Below, one piece after another: positions 1-7,147 of a stretch of DNA of 11,116 bases. Under the pieces are notes generated by a model that had not been told where the DNA came from, made no database searches, and saw nothing but the letters and a program-made list of their open reading frames with translations. The stretch is from positions 1-11,116 of the forward strand of contig JACRQB010000006.1 of NCBI GenBank assembly GCA_016222925.1, in the 5' to 3' direction. The DNA is from Nitrospirota bacterium. GTDB taxonomy: Bacteria; Nitrospirota; Nitrospiria; Nitrospirales; Nitrospiraceae. The position numbers and the translations under genes were made by a program. The first letter of the stretch is position 1; every line of letters begins with the position of its first letter.

Positions 1-216
1 AGAAGGAATGATGAGAACAGCCACTTGATTGCTTGATTTGGTTTCATGCGCGGCCAATTGAGCCGTCATCGACTCAACGGTTGACTTCGGCAAGACATGA
101 GCTTGATCAACGACCCGCCCTGCCAGTGGAGGGACATCGAGCGCAAAGGCAGGCGTCGCAAGCAGGACGGCGAGTAGGACGGTTATGAGGGCCCAGCAGG
201 ACGAGAGGCGGCTCAT
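1..216 (-). CDS. TPM-domain (YgcG-like) exported protein, 5' part only
   Basis: Seventy-two codons read from ATG at 216 to the window's left edge without a stop, so the C-terminal part is missing. The product opens with a hydrophobic signal peptide (ALITVLLAVLLATPAFA, likely cleavage after AFA). Then comes LDVPPLAGRVVDQAHVLP, the typical start of the TPM domain (older names TPM_phosphatase, DUF477), followed by QVAVLIIPS, its first core strand. Such proteins are exported, often membrane-anchored, and frequently encoded beside lemA; their biochemical role is poorly settled. Here the gene starts 40 nt after the lemA stop on the same strand, so the two are probably one operon. A GTG at 231 in the same frame has GAGG six bases upstream and is an equally credible start, adding five residues to the signal peptide. 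The family call is firm; the start and the function are not. Confidence 0.85.
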   Translation of the reverse strand, partial: MSRLSSCWALITVLLAVLLATPAFALDVPPLAGRVVDQAHVLPKSTVESMTAQLAAHETKSSNQVAVLIIPS

Positions 217-256
217 TCTGAATGCTCTCACCCTTCGCCTCAGCTTCCCCTTCAAC

Positions 257-859
257 TTAAAACTTCACTTCTGGGGGTTTCGCGACAGCCTTTTCATCAG
301 CGACGGTAAAGTTGGGCCTCTCCTCCAGGTGGAGCAGAAATTTTGCAGTCAGATTGGTCGGGAAATACCGGACCATCTTGTTGTATTCCGCGACTCGCTC
401 GATATACCGCTTACGCGCCACAGTAATCCGGTTTTCGGTCCCTTCCAGCTGGCTTTGGAGATCCCTGAAACTTTGATCGGCCTTGAGGTTCGGATAGTTT
501 TCGGCAATCGCGATCAGTCGGCCTAACGCCGATGTCAGTCCCGCTTGGGCTTTTTGAAATGCCTCGAATGCGGTCGGGTCCTTGAGCACCTCAGGCGTCA
601 CTTGGATGCCGGTCGCCTTGGCCCGGGCATTCACGACCCCCTCAAGCGTCTCTTTTTCGTGAGCCGCGTACCCCTTGACCGTTGCAACAAGGTTAGGGAT
701 GAGGTCGGCACGGCGCTGGTATTGATTGATCACTTCACTCCATGCCGCCTTTGTATCTTCATCCAAGCCTTGAAGGTCGTTGTACCCACAACCGGACACA
801 GAAAATCCACTGATCATCGCTAGGGTGATCACCGTCTTTCCCCACCAAGTACGCCCCAT
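257..859 (-). CDS. lemA: LemA family lipoprotein
   Basis: This is a 200-residue LemA-family protein. The first ATG of the frame lies at 892, but I place the start at 859 because AAGGAGGG sits five bases before that ATG. The N-terminus is then a lipoprotein signal: a short basic start, a hydrophobic stretch and the lipobox VSGC with the cysteine at residue 24, so the protein is probably lipid-anchored in the envelope. The LemA signature follows at about residues 45-72 (NQYQRRADLIPNLVATVKGY, then AAHEKETL). The rest is helical, including a charged stretch around ENRITVARKRYIERVAEYN, and ends with a proline-rich tail. Length fits the family. Function is poorly defined. The neighbouring TPM-domain gene 40 nt downstream is the usual partner and supports the call. 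A TTGACC on the minus strand in the 101-nt upstream gap could belong to a promoter, but no good -10 box accompanies it. Confidence 0.93.
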   Translation of the reverse strand: MGRTWWGKTVITLAMISGFSVSGCGYNDLQGLDEDTKAAWSEVINQYQRRADLIPNLVATVKGYAAHEKETLEGVVNARAKATGIQVTPEVLKDPTAFEAFQKAQAGLTSALGRLIAIAENYPNLKADQSFRDLQSQLEGTENRITVARKRYIERVAEYNKMVRYFPTNLTAKFLLHLEERPNFTVADEKAVAKPPEVKF

Positions 860-960
860 CGTTCCCTCCTTCAGCAGTAGAGCAGGACGCAATGTCCCTC
901 GATCTCGCGATCATGCTACCATGGGCATAATCATTAAGATATGTCGGTCAAGAGGGGGTT

Positions 961-1266
961 ATGCCACGGAAACTATTGATTCACGAACCTGGTGGGTTTC
1001 AAGTGCGACACCGCGCCCTTGGCATCTATCAAGGCAGTGCGATCGACCTCGCCTTCTGGCACCCGTCGTCAGGCATGCCCGAACACGGACTCTGTCGATT
1101 TTCAACAAAAGACAAGGCCCAGGCGTTGATCGATGCGTTCTCCTCTACAGCCTGCACGGAACCGATGGATCAACATGATCTGACCATTGAGCCGTACGAT
1201 CGCGCCGAACATGACCGCTTGATCAGTGACTATCCGCTGTCATCTGCCTGGGAGATGCCTACCTAG
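961..1266 (+). CDS. hypothetical small soluble protein, 101 aa
   Basis: I do not recognise the family. I call it a gene because GAGG lies five bases before the ATG within an AAGAGGGGG run, it is the only sizeable frame in a gap between real genes, and its composition is protein-like (balanced charge, several Trp/Tyr/His, no low complexity). The product is soluble with no signal peptide or membrane helix. An N-terminal part (LLIHEPGGFQVRHRALGIYQ) could form beta strands, followed by a mixed acidic segment with two cysteines. It diverges from lemA across about 100 bp. The TAG stop lies inside the left terminal repeat of the adjacent repeat element (1262-1590), so the last codons may have been set by that insertion; the ancestral protein could have been longer. 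It could still be a spurious frame. Confidence 0.55.
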   Translation: MPRKLLIHEPGGFQVRHRALGIYQGSAIDLAFWHPSSGMPEHGLCRFSTKDKAQALIDAFSSTACTEPMDQHDLTIEPYDRAEHDRLISDYPLSSAWEMPT

Positions 1267-1590
1267 CAGGATGCTGAAAAAGTCCGCCAGCGGCGTTCTC
1301 TGCCTTGCCGAAGCACTTTGCGCAGGCAGGTCGCTCGCTCGCCTCGCAAAGTCGGCGAAGCGGGCTCAGAGGCTCAACGTAAGGAAGGCGATGACAAGGT
1401 GCTTATCCGCTCGCACGTGATCGAAGCGAGCGGTTCAAGCGAAGCTTGGTATGTACCTCCTCGCCTCTTCACTCGCTGCGGTCTTGCTGGCTGCCTTTTT
1501 GAGCATCCTGGGGTGATCGTGTTGTACTTCTTTCTGTCATATTTCAATGGTGGCTGATGTGTAAAGTGGGGTTTTCAGCAGACTGCTAGG
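1262..1590. repeat. MITE-like non-coding repeat element with terminal inverted repeats
   Basis: The left end CCTAGCAGGATGCTGAAAA (1262-1280) is repeated in inverted form at 1572-1590 as TTTTCAGCAGACTGCTAGG, matching 17 of 19 bases. A second inverted copy of the left end lies inside at 1486-1510 and pairs with 1267-1291 at 22 of 25 positions, so the element has one left end and two candidate right ends about 60 bp apart. CTAG occurs at both outer ends and could be a target duplication or simply part of the repeat. The interior is rich in GCTCGC/GCGAGC repeats and contains a perfect 8-bp hairpin. No reading frame inside looks like a protein, so an element this short would need a transposase in trans. 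It fills the gap between two convergent genes and could act as a bidirectional terminator. I recall similar ends from Nitrospira genomes but cannot verify that here. Confidence 0.7.
1407..1433. repeat. Inverted repeat (hairpin) inside the repeat element
   Basis: CCGCTCGC at 1407-1414 and GCGAGCGG at 1426-1433 are perfect inverted copies separated by 11 bases. No T-tract follows on either strand, so it is not a standard intrinsic terminator. It is most likely part of the folded core of the surrounding element. Confidence 0.6.
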
Positions 1591-1604
1591 CTGGGAAATC
1601 GAAG

Positions 1605-2129
1605 CTAGCCGGTGACAATCGGCTCGACAGCCTTGGAGAGGACATTGGACGTGGAACCCGAATGTGAGTGGATGAAGGTGAGCAGCCGTTTGTTCTCTTG
1701 GGCCTTACGGAGAAACTTGAAGGCAATGCCGCGGGCACTCATGGACCGTACTATGGCCGCGACTTCGACGGGAGCCTCATCCTCGGCGAGCGCGATCTCC
1801 AGGTAGAAAATATCGTCCACCCGGACGTGGGTCTCGCTCTTGATAATGCAACCGCCCACGGAAAGGTCCAACACAGTCCCCTCCCCCCTCACCTTCCCCC
1901 CGGAAAACGACAGGCACAGGCGAACAGGGATGCGGAGGTGTTCCCGGCGCTCAACTGGGTGAGCGGATCCCGCCGTGCTCACGCGTCGGGCGAGGAAACG
2001 ATGGCGACAGTCTTGGCACTGGAACGGAACAATCCAAATCAGCGCCGCAACTAGTTCGCGCGGGGTCTGCGGTCGTGCCTGCACGACACCGTCCTTGTGA
2101 CAGCGTGGGCAGATCACTTGGCGACTCAT
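1605..2129 (-). CDS. Zinc-ribbon / PilZ domain protein, probable cyclic-di-GMP receptor
   Basis: This is a 174-residue soluble protein with two parts. Residues 7-41 carry two CxxC pairs (CPRC at 7-10 and CQDC at 38-41), an apparent zinc ribbon whose knuckles are separated by a hydrophobic stretch. Residues about 59-150 form a PilZ domain with both cyclic-di-GMP binding motifs: RRxxxR as R61-R62-EHL-R66, and DxSxxG as DLSVGG (88-93). PilZ proteins bind cyclic-di-GMP and change contacts with motility, secretion or polysaccharide machinery; the zinc ribbon may provide the partner interface, which is inference. An AGAGAGG sequence about eight bases before the ATG serves as ribosome binding site. 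A sigma-70-like promoter is placed for it at 2178-2205, so it is probably transcribed separately from sdhB. The stop lies 14 nt from the repeat element. A REC-GGDEF cyclase gene in the same window makes a signalling link possible but unproven. Confidence 0.9.
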   Translation of the reverse strand: MSRQVICPRCHKDGVVQARPQTPRELVAALIWIVPFQCQDCRHRFLARRVSTAGSAHPVERREHLRIPVRLCLSFSGGKVRGEGTVLDLSVGGCIIKSETHVRVDDIFYLEIALAEDEAPVEVAAIVRSMSARGIAFKFLRKAQENKRLLTFIHSHSGSTSNVLSKAVEPIVTG

Positions 2130-2177
2130 TCGACATGCCTCTCTCTCATCTCCACCCCACCACCAGCCTATAATCGC

Positions 2178-2205
2178 ACTATAAAGGCCTTTCCCTCACA
2201 GTCAA
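2178..2205 (-). promoter_or_regulatory. Sigma-70-like promoter for the PilZ gene
   Basis: On the minus strand TTGACT (2205-2200) is followed after 16 bases by TATAGT (2183-2178). That is 5/6 to each consensus with near-ideal spacing. It predicts a start near 2171 and a leader of about 40 nt before the PilZ ATG at 2129. It lies in the 198-bp gap after sdhB, where I see no clear intrinsic terminator. Confidence 0.6.
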
Positions 2206-2327
2206 GCTGATTGCCATCTGGCGCAAAGTGTCTCCCAGCATACCTTTGCACGATTTGAGAGATTGGCAGTCGGCATCGCGTTTGGCGACGAATCGCAAGA
2301 GGAGAGAGCCTGCCGTCAGCGTACCGG

Positions 2328-3116
2328 CTAGGCAGACTCTGCATGGGGAGATTCAGGCTCAGCAGGAAGGCCGGATTCGACGACACCGGCTCGGACATAT
2401 TCGCGATTGAGATTGGCAATGAAACGGACACTGATGCTTTTCGGACAGACGGCTTCGCACTCATACTGATTGCCACACGAGCCAAACCCTTCTCGATCCA
2501 TGGCCTCCAGCATCGCACGCACACGAGGCGTTCGCTCGGGCTTTCCTTGCGGCAAGATCGCCAAATGGGACACCTTGGCCGCCACAAACAGCATGGCCGA
2601 GGCATTCTTACATGCAGCGACACAGGCCCCACAACCAATACAGGACGCGGCATCCATCGCAGCTTCGGCCTGGTCCTTCCCGATCAACAAGACGTTTCCA
2701 TCCACCGCCCCGCCGGTATTGACGGAGATATATCCACCTGCCTGCATGATCCGGTCAAGCGCGCGTCGATCCACCACCAAATCTTTGATGATGGGAAACG
2801 CACGCGCACGCCACGGCTCAACCGTAATGACGGCTCCGTCGTAAAACCGCCGCATGTACAACTGACAGGTTGAAATACCCCGGTCCGGGCCATGCGGGAT
2901 TCCATTGATCACCAGAGAGCAACTTCCGCAGATGCCTTCACGGCAATCCTGCTCAAACGCCACCGGCTCTTCACCCTTGGTAACTAATCCCTGATTCACG
3001 CTATCGAGCATTTCTAAGAACGACATGCCGGAGCCGACGTCGTGAGCTTCATACGTCACAAACCGGCCTTTCTCGTCTGGACCCTTCTGGCGCCAAATTT
3101 TCAATGTGAAGTTCAT
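2328..3116 (-). CDS. sdhB: Succinate dehydrogenase / fumarate reductase iron-sulfur subunit
   Basis: This 262-residue electron-transfer subunit of complex II carries electrons between the FAD of SdhA and the membrane quinone site. All cluster ligands are visible: 2Fe-2S at C58, C63, C66 and C84 (CREGICGSC, then STC); 4Fe-4S at C159, C162, C165 (CIGCGAC) with C169; and the 3Fe-4S set around C214, C220 and C224 (CPKS). Length and order are normal for the family. The ATG at 3116 is the only usable start, since in-frame codons upstream reach a stop with no other initiator. The Shine-Dalgarno is poor: the nearest purine run, GAGGGGAG, is about 20 nt away, so translation may depend on the upstream gene. 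It follows sdhA after 52 nt and is the last gene of sdhCAB. The C-terminal tail after about residue 245 is acidic and proline-containing. Confidence 0.97.
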   Translation of the reverse strand: MNFTLKIWRQKGPDEKGRFVTYEAHDVGSGMSFLEMLDSVNQGLVTKGEEPVAFEQDCREGICGSCSLVINGIPHGPDRGISTCQLYMRRFYDGAVITVEPWRARAFPIIKDLVVDRRALDRIMQAGGYISVNTGGAVDGNVLLIGKDQAEAAMDAASCIGCGACVAACKNASAMLFVAAKVSHLAILPQGKPERTPRVRAMLEAMDREGFGSCGNQYECEAVCPKSISVRFIANLNREYVRAGVVESGLPAEPESPHAESA

Positions 3117-3168
3117 GATCTGCGTCTGTCGCTGGCTCCCCTCACCCCTGCCATTTACTTGTTACCTA

Positions 3169-5061
3169 TTACTGATAACTTCTCATGGTCGGCTGCACGA
3201 ATTCAAAGACAAGGGACTCTTTGTGCAAGATAGGCAATGCATTCTCTCGGTACTCCCAGGCGGCAACATGCGCAAAACAGGTATCGTCACGCTTTGGTTC
3301 ACCGTCGGCCGTCTGATGCTCCTCACGGAAATGTGCCCCGCACGACTCTTCCCGATGTAACGCATCGTGGCAGAGGAGCTCAGCGAACTCGAGATAGTCA
3401 GCCACTCTCCCCGCATATTCCAGTTCTTGGTTGAAGGCTTCTCCTGACCAAAATTCTTCCCGTAGGGCCGGGATCGACCGCAGTGCCAGTTCAAGCCCTG
3501 CCTTATTGCGAGACATACCACAGTGATCCCACAACAGCTTACCGACTTCGCGATGAAATGAAGCCGCGGTTCGACGGCCTTTCGCATTCAGCAGGCGGCT
3601 GATCCTGCCCGTCACGCGCTGAAGCGCCGCGCGTGATTCCTTGTGATCTTCCCCAACCGGTGAGAGCTTCGCCGTCGCCAAATAATGACCGATCGTATAG
3701 GGCAGGATAAAATAGCCATCGGCGAGCCCTTGCATCAAGGAGCTGGCACCGAGCCGGTTGGCGCCATGATCCGCAAAATTTGCTTCCCCAATCACGAAAA
3801 GTCCCGGGATGGTACTCATAAGATTGTAATCAACCCAAAGACCCCCCATCGTATAGTGTGGCGCCGGATAAATCCGCATGGGAACGTGGTAGGCATCTTC
3901 CCCTGTGATCCGGTTATACATGTCGAAGAGGTTGCCATAGCGCTCGAGGACGACATCCTGCCCCTGCCGTTCAATCACATCGGCAAAATCCAGGTACACG
4001 CCTTGACCTCCCGGACCAACGCCATGGCCTTCGTCGCACACAGTCTTCACGGCACGGGACGCGATGTCTCGTGGCGCAAGATTGCCGAAACGGGGGTACC
4101 GGCGTTCCAGAAAATAGTCGCGTTCTTCGGCGGGTATGTCGCCAGGAAGCCGGTGATCCGCAGCCATTTTCGGCACCCACAACCGTCCGTCGTTACGGAG
4201 CGATTCGGACATCAGGGTCAACTTGGCCTGGTGTTCGTCCCCCGGCGGGATCGCCGTGGGATGAATCTGCATAAAGCACGGATTCGCGAATGCGGCACCC
4301 TGTTTCCACGCACGGAAGGTGGCCGTCACGTTGCTGCCGCTCGCATTGGTCGACAGGTAGTACACATTGCTGTAGCCGCCGGTCGCCAGTACTACAGCAT
4401 GGGCGGTATGGATACCCACCCGTCCAGTGACGAGATCACGCACCACGATGCCTCGAGCCTGGCCGTCAACCACTATCAGATCGAGCATCTCGGTCCGTGG
4501 GTGCATCGTGACCTGTCCACGCTCAATCTGCCAGCAGAGCGCCGAATAGGCGCCCAAGAGCAGTTGCTGTCCGGTCTGTCCCCGACAGTAGAACGTCCGC
4601 GAGACTTGGACGCCTCCAAACGATCGGTTGGCCAACTGCCCGCCATATTCACGAGCAAAAGGAACACCGAGAGCCACACATTGATCGATAATGTGTGCAC
4701 TGACCTGGGCAAGCCGATAGACATTCGCCTCGCGCGAACGAAAGTCTCCACCCTTGATCGTGTCGTAAAACAGCCGGGTCACACTGTCCCCATCATCCTG
4801 ATAGTTTTTTGCTGCATTGATCCCGCCTTGTGCCGCAATACTGTGCGCACGGCGCGGGCTATCCTGAAAACAAAAGCACGCCACCTGATAGCCGAGCTGT
4901 CCCAAGGTCGAAGCTGCACTGGCTCCCGCAAGGCCGGTGCCGACCACGATGACTGTGATGTTGCGCTTGTTATTCGGACTCACTAATTTTTCGCTGAATC
5001 GATGTCGGTCCCATTTGGTTTCCAGCGGGCCGGCAGGAATTTTCGGATCAAGTGTCATCAT
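3169..5061 (-). CDS. sdhA: Succinate dehydrogenase / fumarate reductase flavoprotein subunit
   Basis: This 630-residue catalytic subunit interconverts succinate and fumarate. The dinucleotide fold is GTGLAGASAA (41-50), and the covalent FAD attachment is H73 within HSIAAQGGINAA. Dicarboxylate-site signatures follow in order: FMQIHPTAIPPGDEH, the arginine motif APRDIASRAV, and HYTMGGLWVDY, then the FAD-contacting GEANFADHGANRLGASSL. The long REYGGQLANRSFGG region and overall length match the B-type enzymes of Bacteroidetes, epsilon/delta-proteobacteria and Bacillus rather than the E. coli SdhA type. The first ATG overlaps the sdhC stop in an ATGA arrangement (5058-5061), and a second ATG follows immediately at 5058, so sdhC and sdhA are translationally coupled. 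The N-terminus carries about 30 extra residues before the FAD fold. Sequence alone does not say whether it runs oxidatively (TCA) or reductively (reverse TCA); in a Nitrospira-like autotroph both are possible. Confidence 0.97.
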   Translation of the reverse strand: MMTLDPKIPAGPLETKWDRHRFSEKLVSPNNKRNITVIVVGTGLAGASAASTLGQLGYQVACFCFQDSPRRAHSIAAQGGINAAKNYQDDGDSVTRLFYDTIKGGDFRSREANVYRLAQVSAHIIDQCVALGVPFAREYGGQLANRSFGGVQVSRTFYCRGQTGQQLLLGAYSALCWQIERGQVTMHPRTEMLDLIVVDGQARGIVVRDLVTGRVGIHTAHAVVLATGGYSNVYYLSTNASGSNVTATFRAWKQGAAFANPCFMQIHPTAIPPGDEHQAKLTLMSESLRNDGRLWVPKMAADHRLPGDIPAEERDYFLERRYPRFGNLAPRDIASRAVKTVCDEGHGVGPGGQGVYLDFADVIERQGQDVVLERYGNLFDMYNRITGEDAYHVPMRIYPAPHYTMGGLWVDYNLMSTIPGLFVIGEANFADHGANRLGASSLMQGLADGYFILPYTIGHYLATAKLSPVGEDHKESRAALQRVTGRISRLLNAKGRRTAASFHREVGKLLWDHCGMSRNKAGLELALRSIPALREEFWSGEAFNQELEYAGRVADYLEFAELLCHDALHREESCGAHFREEHQTADGEPKRDDTCFAHVAAWEYRENALPILHKESLVFEFVQPTMRSYQ

Positions 5062-5738
5062 CCGCGTACGATCCCCAAGGAGATGGCTAGGATGATGGCG
5101 ACATTGCCAAGAACGACTAACAGCGCGACCGTGGGACCAGCAGCCTTGATAAGTCGGTTGAATGCCGCGCGTTCAAGCCCCAATGTCTGTAAACTGCTGG
5201 TGACGGCATGGTTCAGATGCAAGCCCAGCCCCAGCTGACTCGTCAAGTAAAACGCCACGATAAATGGATTCTGAAAAGCGTGGACGATCTTCCCATACAC
5301 ATCACGATGTCCTTCGGCGTCGAGGCGATCGGCAGAAGAGGGATCGATGACGCCGGCCGTCAGATGCAATAAGTGGAATAGGATAAAAAGTAAGAGGACA
5401 AGGCCGGAGACGGCCATCGTGCGGGACGCAAAAGATGCTTGGCGATACTCGCGAACCGCATAGGCGACCGGGCGAGCTCGACGATTGCGCACGGTCAACT
5501 GGATCGCCAGGGCGATGTGGAGGACTGCAAGGCTCAGCAACCCGATGCGGGCTGCCCATAGAAAGATCGGCATATCCCGGAGCATTGCTGCATAGCCATT
5601 GAGCGCATGGGATCCTTCGAATACTTGTAGGTTTCCCAACATGTGAACAATCACATAGAGAACGAGCCCCAGCCCGCTTAGGGCCATGACGACTTTACGG
5701 CCGACTGAGGACTGCAAATGGTTAGACGGGTGTGCCAT
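5058..5738 (-). CDS. sdhC: Succinate dehydrogenase cytochrome b subunit (B-type, five helices)
   Basis: This 226-residue membrane anchor of complex II belongs to the b558 family, where one polypeptide replaces the SdhC/SdhD pair and carries two b hemes. Five hydrophobic segments are visible at about residues 16-35, 58-80, 107-129, 155-178 and 200-223. Histidines suited to axial heme ligation lie within or beside four helices: H32 (VIVHMLGN), H74 (VLHIALAIQ), H122/H125 (FHLLHL) and H174/H177 (GLHLNHA). The gene overlaps sdhA by the ATGA junction. It is the first gene of the cluster; the upstream REC-GGDEF gene ends 126 bp away. The ATG at 5738 has no Shine-Dalgarno and lies eight bases after a TATAAT, suggesting a leaderless transcript. 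The alternative start M18 would cut into the first helix and also lacks a good ribosome binding site. Confidence 0.95.
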   Translation of the reverse strand: MAHPSNHLQSSVGRKVVMALSGLGLVLYVIVHMLGNLQVFEGSHALNGYAAMLRDMPIFLWAARIGLLSLAVLHIALAIQLTVRNRRARPVAYAVREYRQASFASRTMAVSGLVLLLFILFHLLHLTAGVIDPSSADRLDAEGHRDVYGKIVHAFQNPFIVAFYLTSQLGLGLHLNHAVTSSLQTLGLERAAFNRLIKAAGPTVALLVVLGNVAIILAISLGIVRG

Positions 5739-5746
5739 CCGCGATC

Positions 5747-5752
5747 ATTATA
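5747..5752 (-). promoter_or_regulatory. sdhC: -10 box (TATAAT) immediately before sdhC
   Basis: A perfect TATAAT reads 5752-5747 on the minus strand, and the usual seven-base offset puts transcription start near 5740, two bases before the sdhC ATG. The -35 position is poor (AGTCTT at a 17-nt spacer) and there is no extended TGn element. If real, it would drive sdhCAB as a leaderless mRNA, independent of the signalling genes upstream. Confidence 0.45.
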
Positions 5753-5864
5753 CACCGCTTGGATTCACGAAGACTCACGGGAACGATGGAGAGGTGTCAT
5801 GATGCACGAAGATACAGCGGCGTGGTGGTTCGCGCTCGCTGAGTGGTCGCACGTACCAAGGATG

Positions 5865-7112
5865 CTATCGAGCGCTCGGCGGTCCAGACCGTGGCGTCAC
5901 TCGCTTAACTTGGAGCTCCAGTTGCTCGGACGGATGCATCCCTGGGACCAGCACGGCGAGCGCCATGACACAATTCCGCCCGCCTTCCTTGGCAGCATAG
6001 AGCGCCTTGTCTGCTTGATCGATCAGCTCCAGCGGTGTCCGTGCTCCAAACGCGATGGCCGACACTCCGATGCTCACCGTCAGTGTCAAGCCAGACACCA
6101 TTCGAAGCCGGCTGCCCGCCTCAGTCCCAACACGAATCCGCAAACGTTCCGCCAGATCCATCGCTTCGGCCAACGTCGTGCGAGAGAACATCAGACAGAA
6201 CTCTTCTCCTCCATAGCGCCCGACCGTGTCCGTCAACCGCAACCCTGTGGAGAGACAGTTGGCGACTGCTTGGATGGCCTGATCGCCGACGGCATGTCCA
6301 TATTGATCATTCACGCGCTTGAAGTTATCAATGTCGACCATCACACAGCAGAGCTCGTTTCCGTGCTCGCGGCTCTCCGCAAATGCTTTCTCAAACAGCG
6401 CGTAGAACGCACGACGGTTCAGACATCCGGTGAGCGGATCGCGCGAGGCCAAACGCTCCAGCTCGCCATTTTGCCGTAAAATTTCCGTCTGTGCCATCTC
6501 AAGATTTGCCACGGTTCGCATCAGGGCGCCGTTGATTTCCGTGAGTTGCCGGTTCGCACGCTGGAGCTCCGCTGTGCGCTCCTCGACCTGACGACTCAAC
6601 TCGTACAGCTGTCCAACAGCCTTATTCGCCAAGTCCCATTTCCAGCAGAGCGCGGTGGCGAGCTGCAAGACTTCAATGCCGTTAAATGGCTTCTGCAGGA
6701 TCAGTAACTTGTCGGTTCTCCCTATCCGTTCTCTGATTTCGTCCCAAGGCTGATCGGAATAGGCCGTGCAGATGACCACCTGCAGCCTGGAATCCGCTTT
6801 CCAGAGATGTTCGATGGTTTCCAGTCCATCCCACCCAGGCGGCATCCGCATATCGACAAAGGCAACCGCATACGGACGGTCTTCGCTCCTTGCGGTCTCC
6901 ATTGCGGTAAGTGCCGCCTGACCTTGATCAACGCAATCTACCTGAAAAGGTTCATGGGATGGGACAGGGATCGATTCCCCGAATAGCGCGGAACGCGCCA
7001 GTTCGAAGGCCTTCAATCCTGTCTCGGATTGAAGAACCCTCCGGAAGTCGTCATGGATCGATGGGTTGTCGTCCACAACGAGAATGCGTCGATTCAGACT
7101 ATCCGTCGACAC
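5865..7112 (-). CDS. REC-GGDEF response regulator, diguanylate cyclase
   Basis: This is a 415-residue cytoplasmic protein predicted to make cyclic-di-GMP from two GTP when its receiver is phosphorylated. The receiver (about 8-160) has the acidic pair D14/D15, phospho-acceptor D87 in VDMRMPPGWDG, T116 and K141 (KPF). It has the enlarged spacing of 72 residues between D15 and D87. A heptad-like linker (about 165-222) leads to the GGDEF domain: RDPLTGCLNRRAF, metal-binding D260 in VMVDIDNFK, the active loop GGEEF (301-305), and an inhibitory I-site RLTD (292-295) exactly five residues before it. It therefore looks active and product-inhibited. Translation starts at GTG 7112, with AGGAG nine bases upstream. 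A perfect 18-bp palindrome lies in the 35-nt gap to the preceding kinase gene, directly before the ribosome binding site. It is the last gene of the four-gene array. Confidence 0.94.
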   Translation of the reverse strand: MSTDSLNRRILVVDDNPSIHDDFRRVLQSETGLKAFELARSALFGESIPVPSHEPFQVDCVDQGQAALTAMETARSEDRPYAVAFVDMRMPPGWDGLETIEHLWKADSRLQVVICTAYSDQPWDEIRERIGRTDKLLILQKPFNGIEVLQLATALCWKWDLANKAVGQLYELSRQVEERTAELQRANRQLTEINGALMRTVANLEMAQTEILRQNGELERLASRDPLTGCLNRRAFYALFEKAFAESREHGNELCCVMVDIDNFKRVNDQYGHAVGDQAIQAVANCLSTGLRLTDTVGRYGGEEFCLMFSRTTLAEAMDLAERLRIRVGTEAGSRLRMVSGLTLTVSIGVSAIAFGARTPLELIDQADKALYAAKEGGRNCVMALAVLVPGMHPSEQLELQVKRVTPRSGPPSAR

Positions 7113-7126
7113 TCGTCACAGCTCCT

Positions 7127-7144
7127 CTAGCCTCGCGAGGCTAG
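7127..7144 (-). promoter_or_regulatory. Perfect 18-bp palindrome before the cyclase ribosome binding site
   Basis: CTAGCCTCGCGAGGCTAG is its own reverse complement. In the mRNA it would form a seven-base-pair stem with a CGCG loop. It lies between the kinase stop (7148-7150) and the AGGAG of the REC-GGDEF gene, with the stem base abutting the Shine-Dalgarno. It has no U-tract, so it is not a classical terminator. It could modulate translation or mRNA processing, or be a protein-binding site. Confidence 0.55.
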
Positions 7145-7147
7145 GCA

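Noticed and set aside
860..892. Eleven extra residues on LemA from the ATG at 892
   Set aside because: The ATG at 859 has a strong AAGGAGGG at proper spacing and gives a clean lipoprotein signal; the extension would be read through that Shine-Dalgarno.
1318..1557. Plus-strand frame of 79 codons (and one of 64 codons at 1226-1420) inside the repeat element
   Set aside because: Composition is untypical of proteins, neither has a convincing ribosome binding site, and both are made from the element's palindromic repeats.
2137..2327. Intrinsic terminator after sdhB
   Set aside because: Only short four-base stems (for example GCCG/CGGC near 2310-2325) are visible and none is followed by a T-tract on the minus strand.
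3685..4986. Long open frame of 433 codons on the plus strand
   Set aside because: It lies wholly antisense to sdhA, whose protein matches its family along the full length. The translated antisense product shows no recognisable domain and arises from codon bias on the opposite strand.
5739..5864. Additional small gene or terminator between the cyclase gene and sdhC
   Set aside because: No frame with a ribosome binding site and no hairpin with a T-tract was found in this gap.
5718..6479. Plus-strand frame of 253 codons over the start of sdhC and the cyclase gene
   Set aside because: It overlaps the GGDEF-coding sequence in antisense; its product is low-complexity, rich in Arg/His, with no motif.
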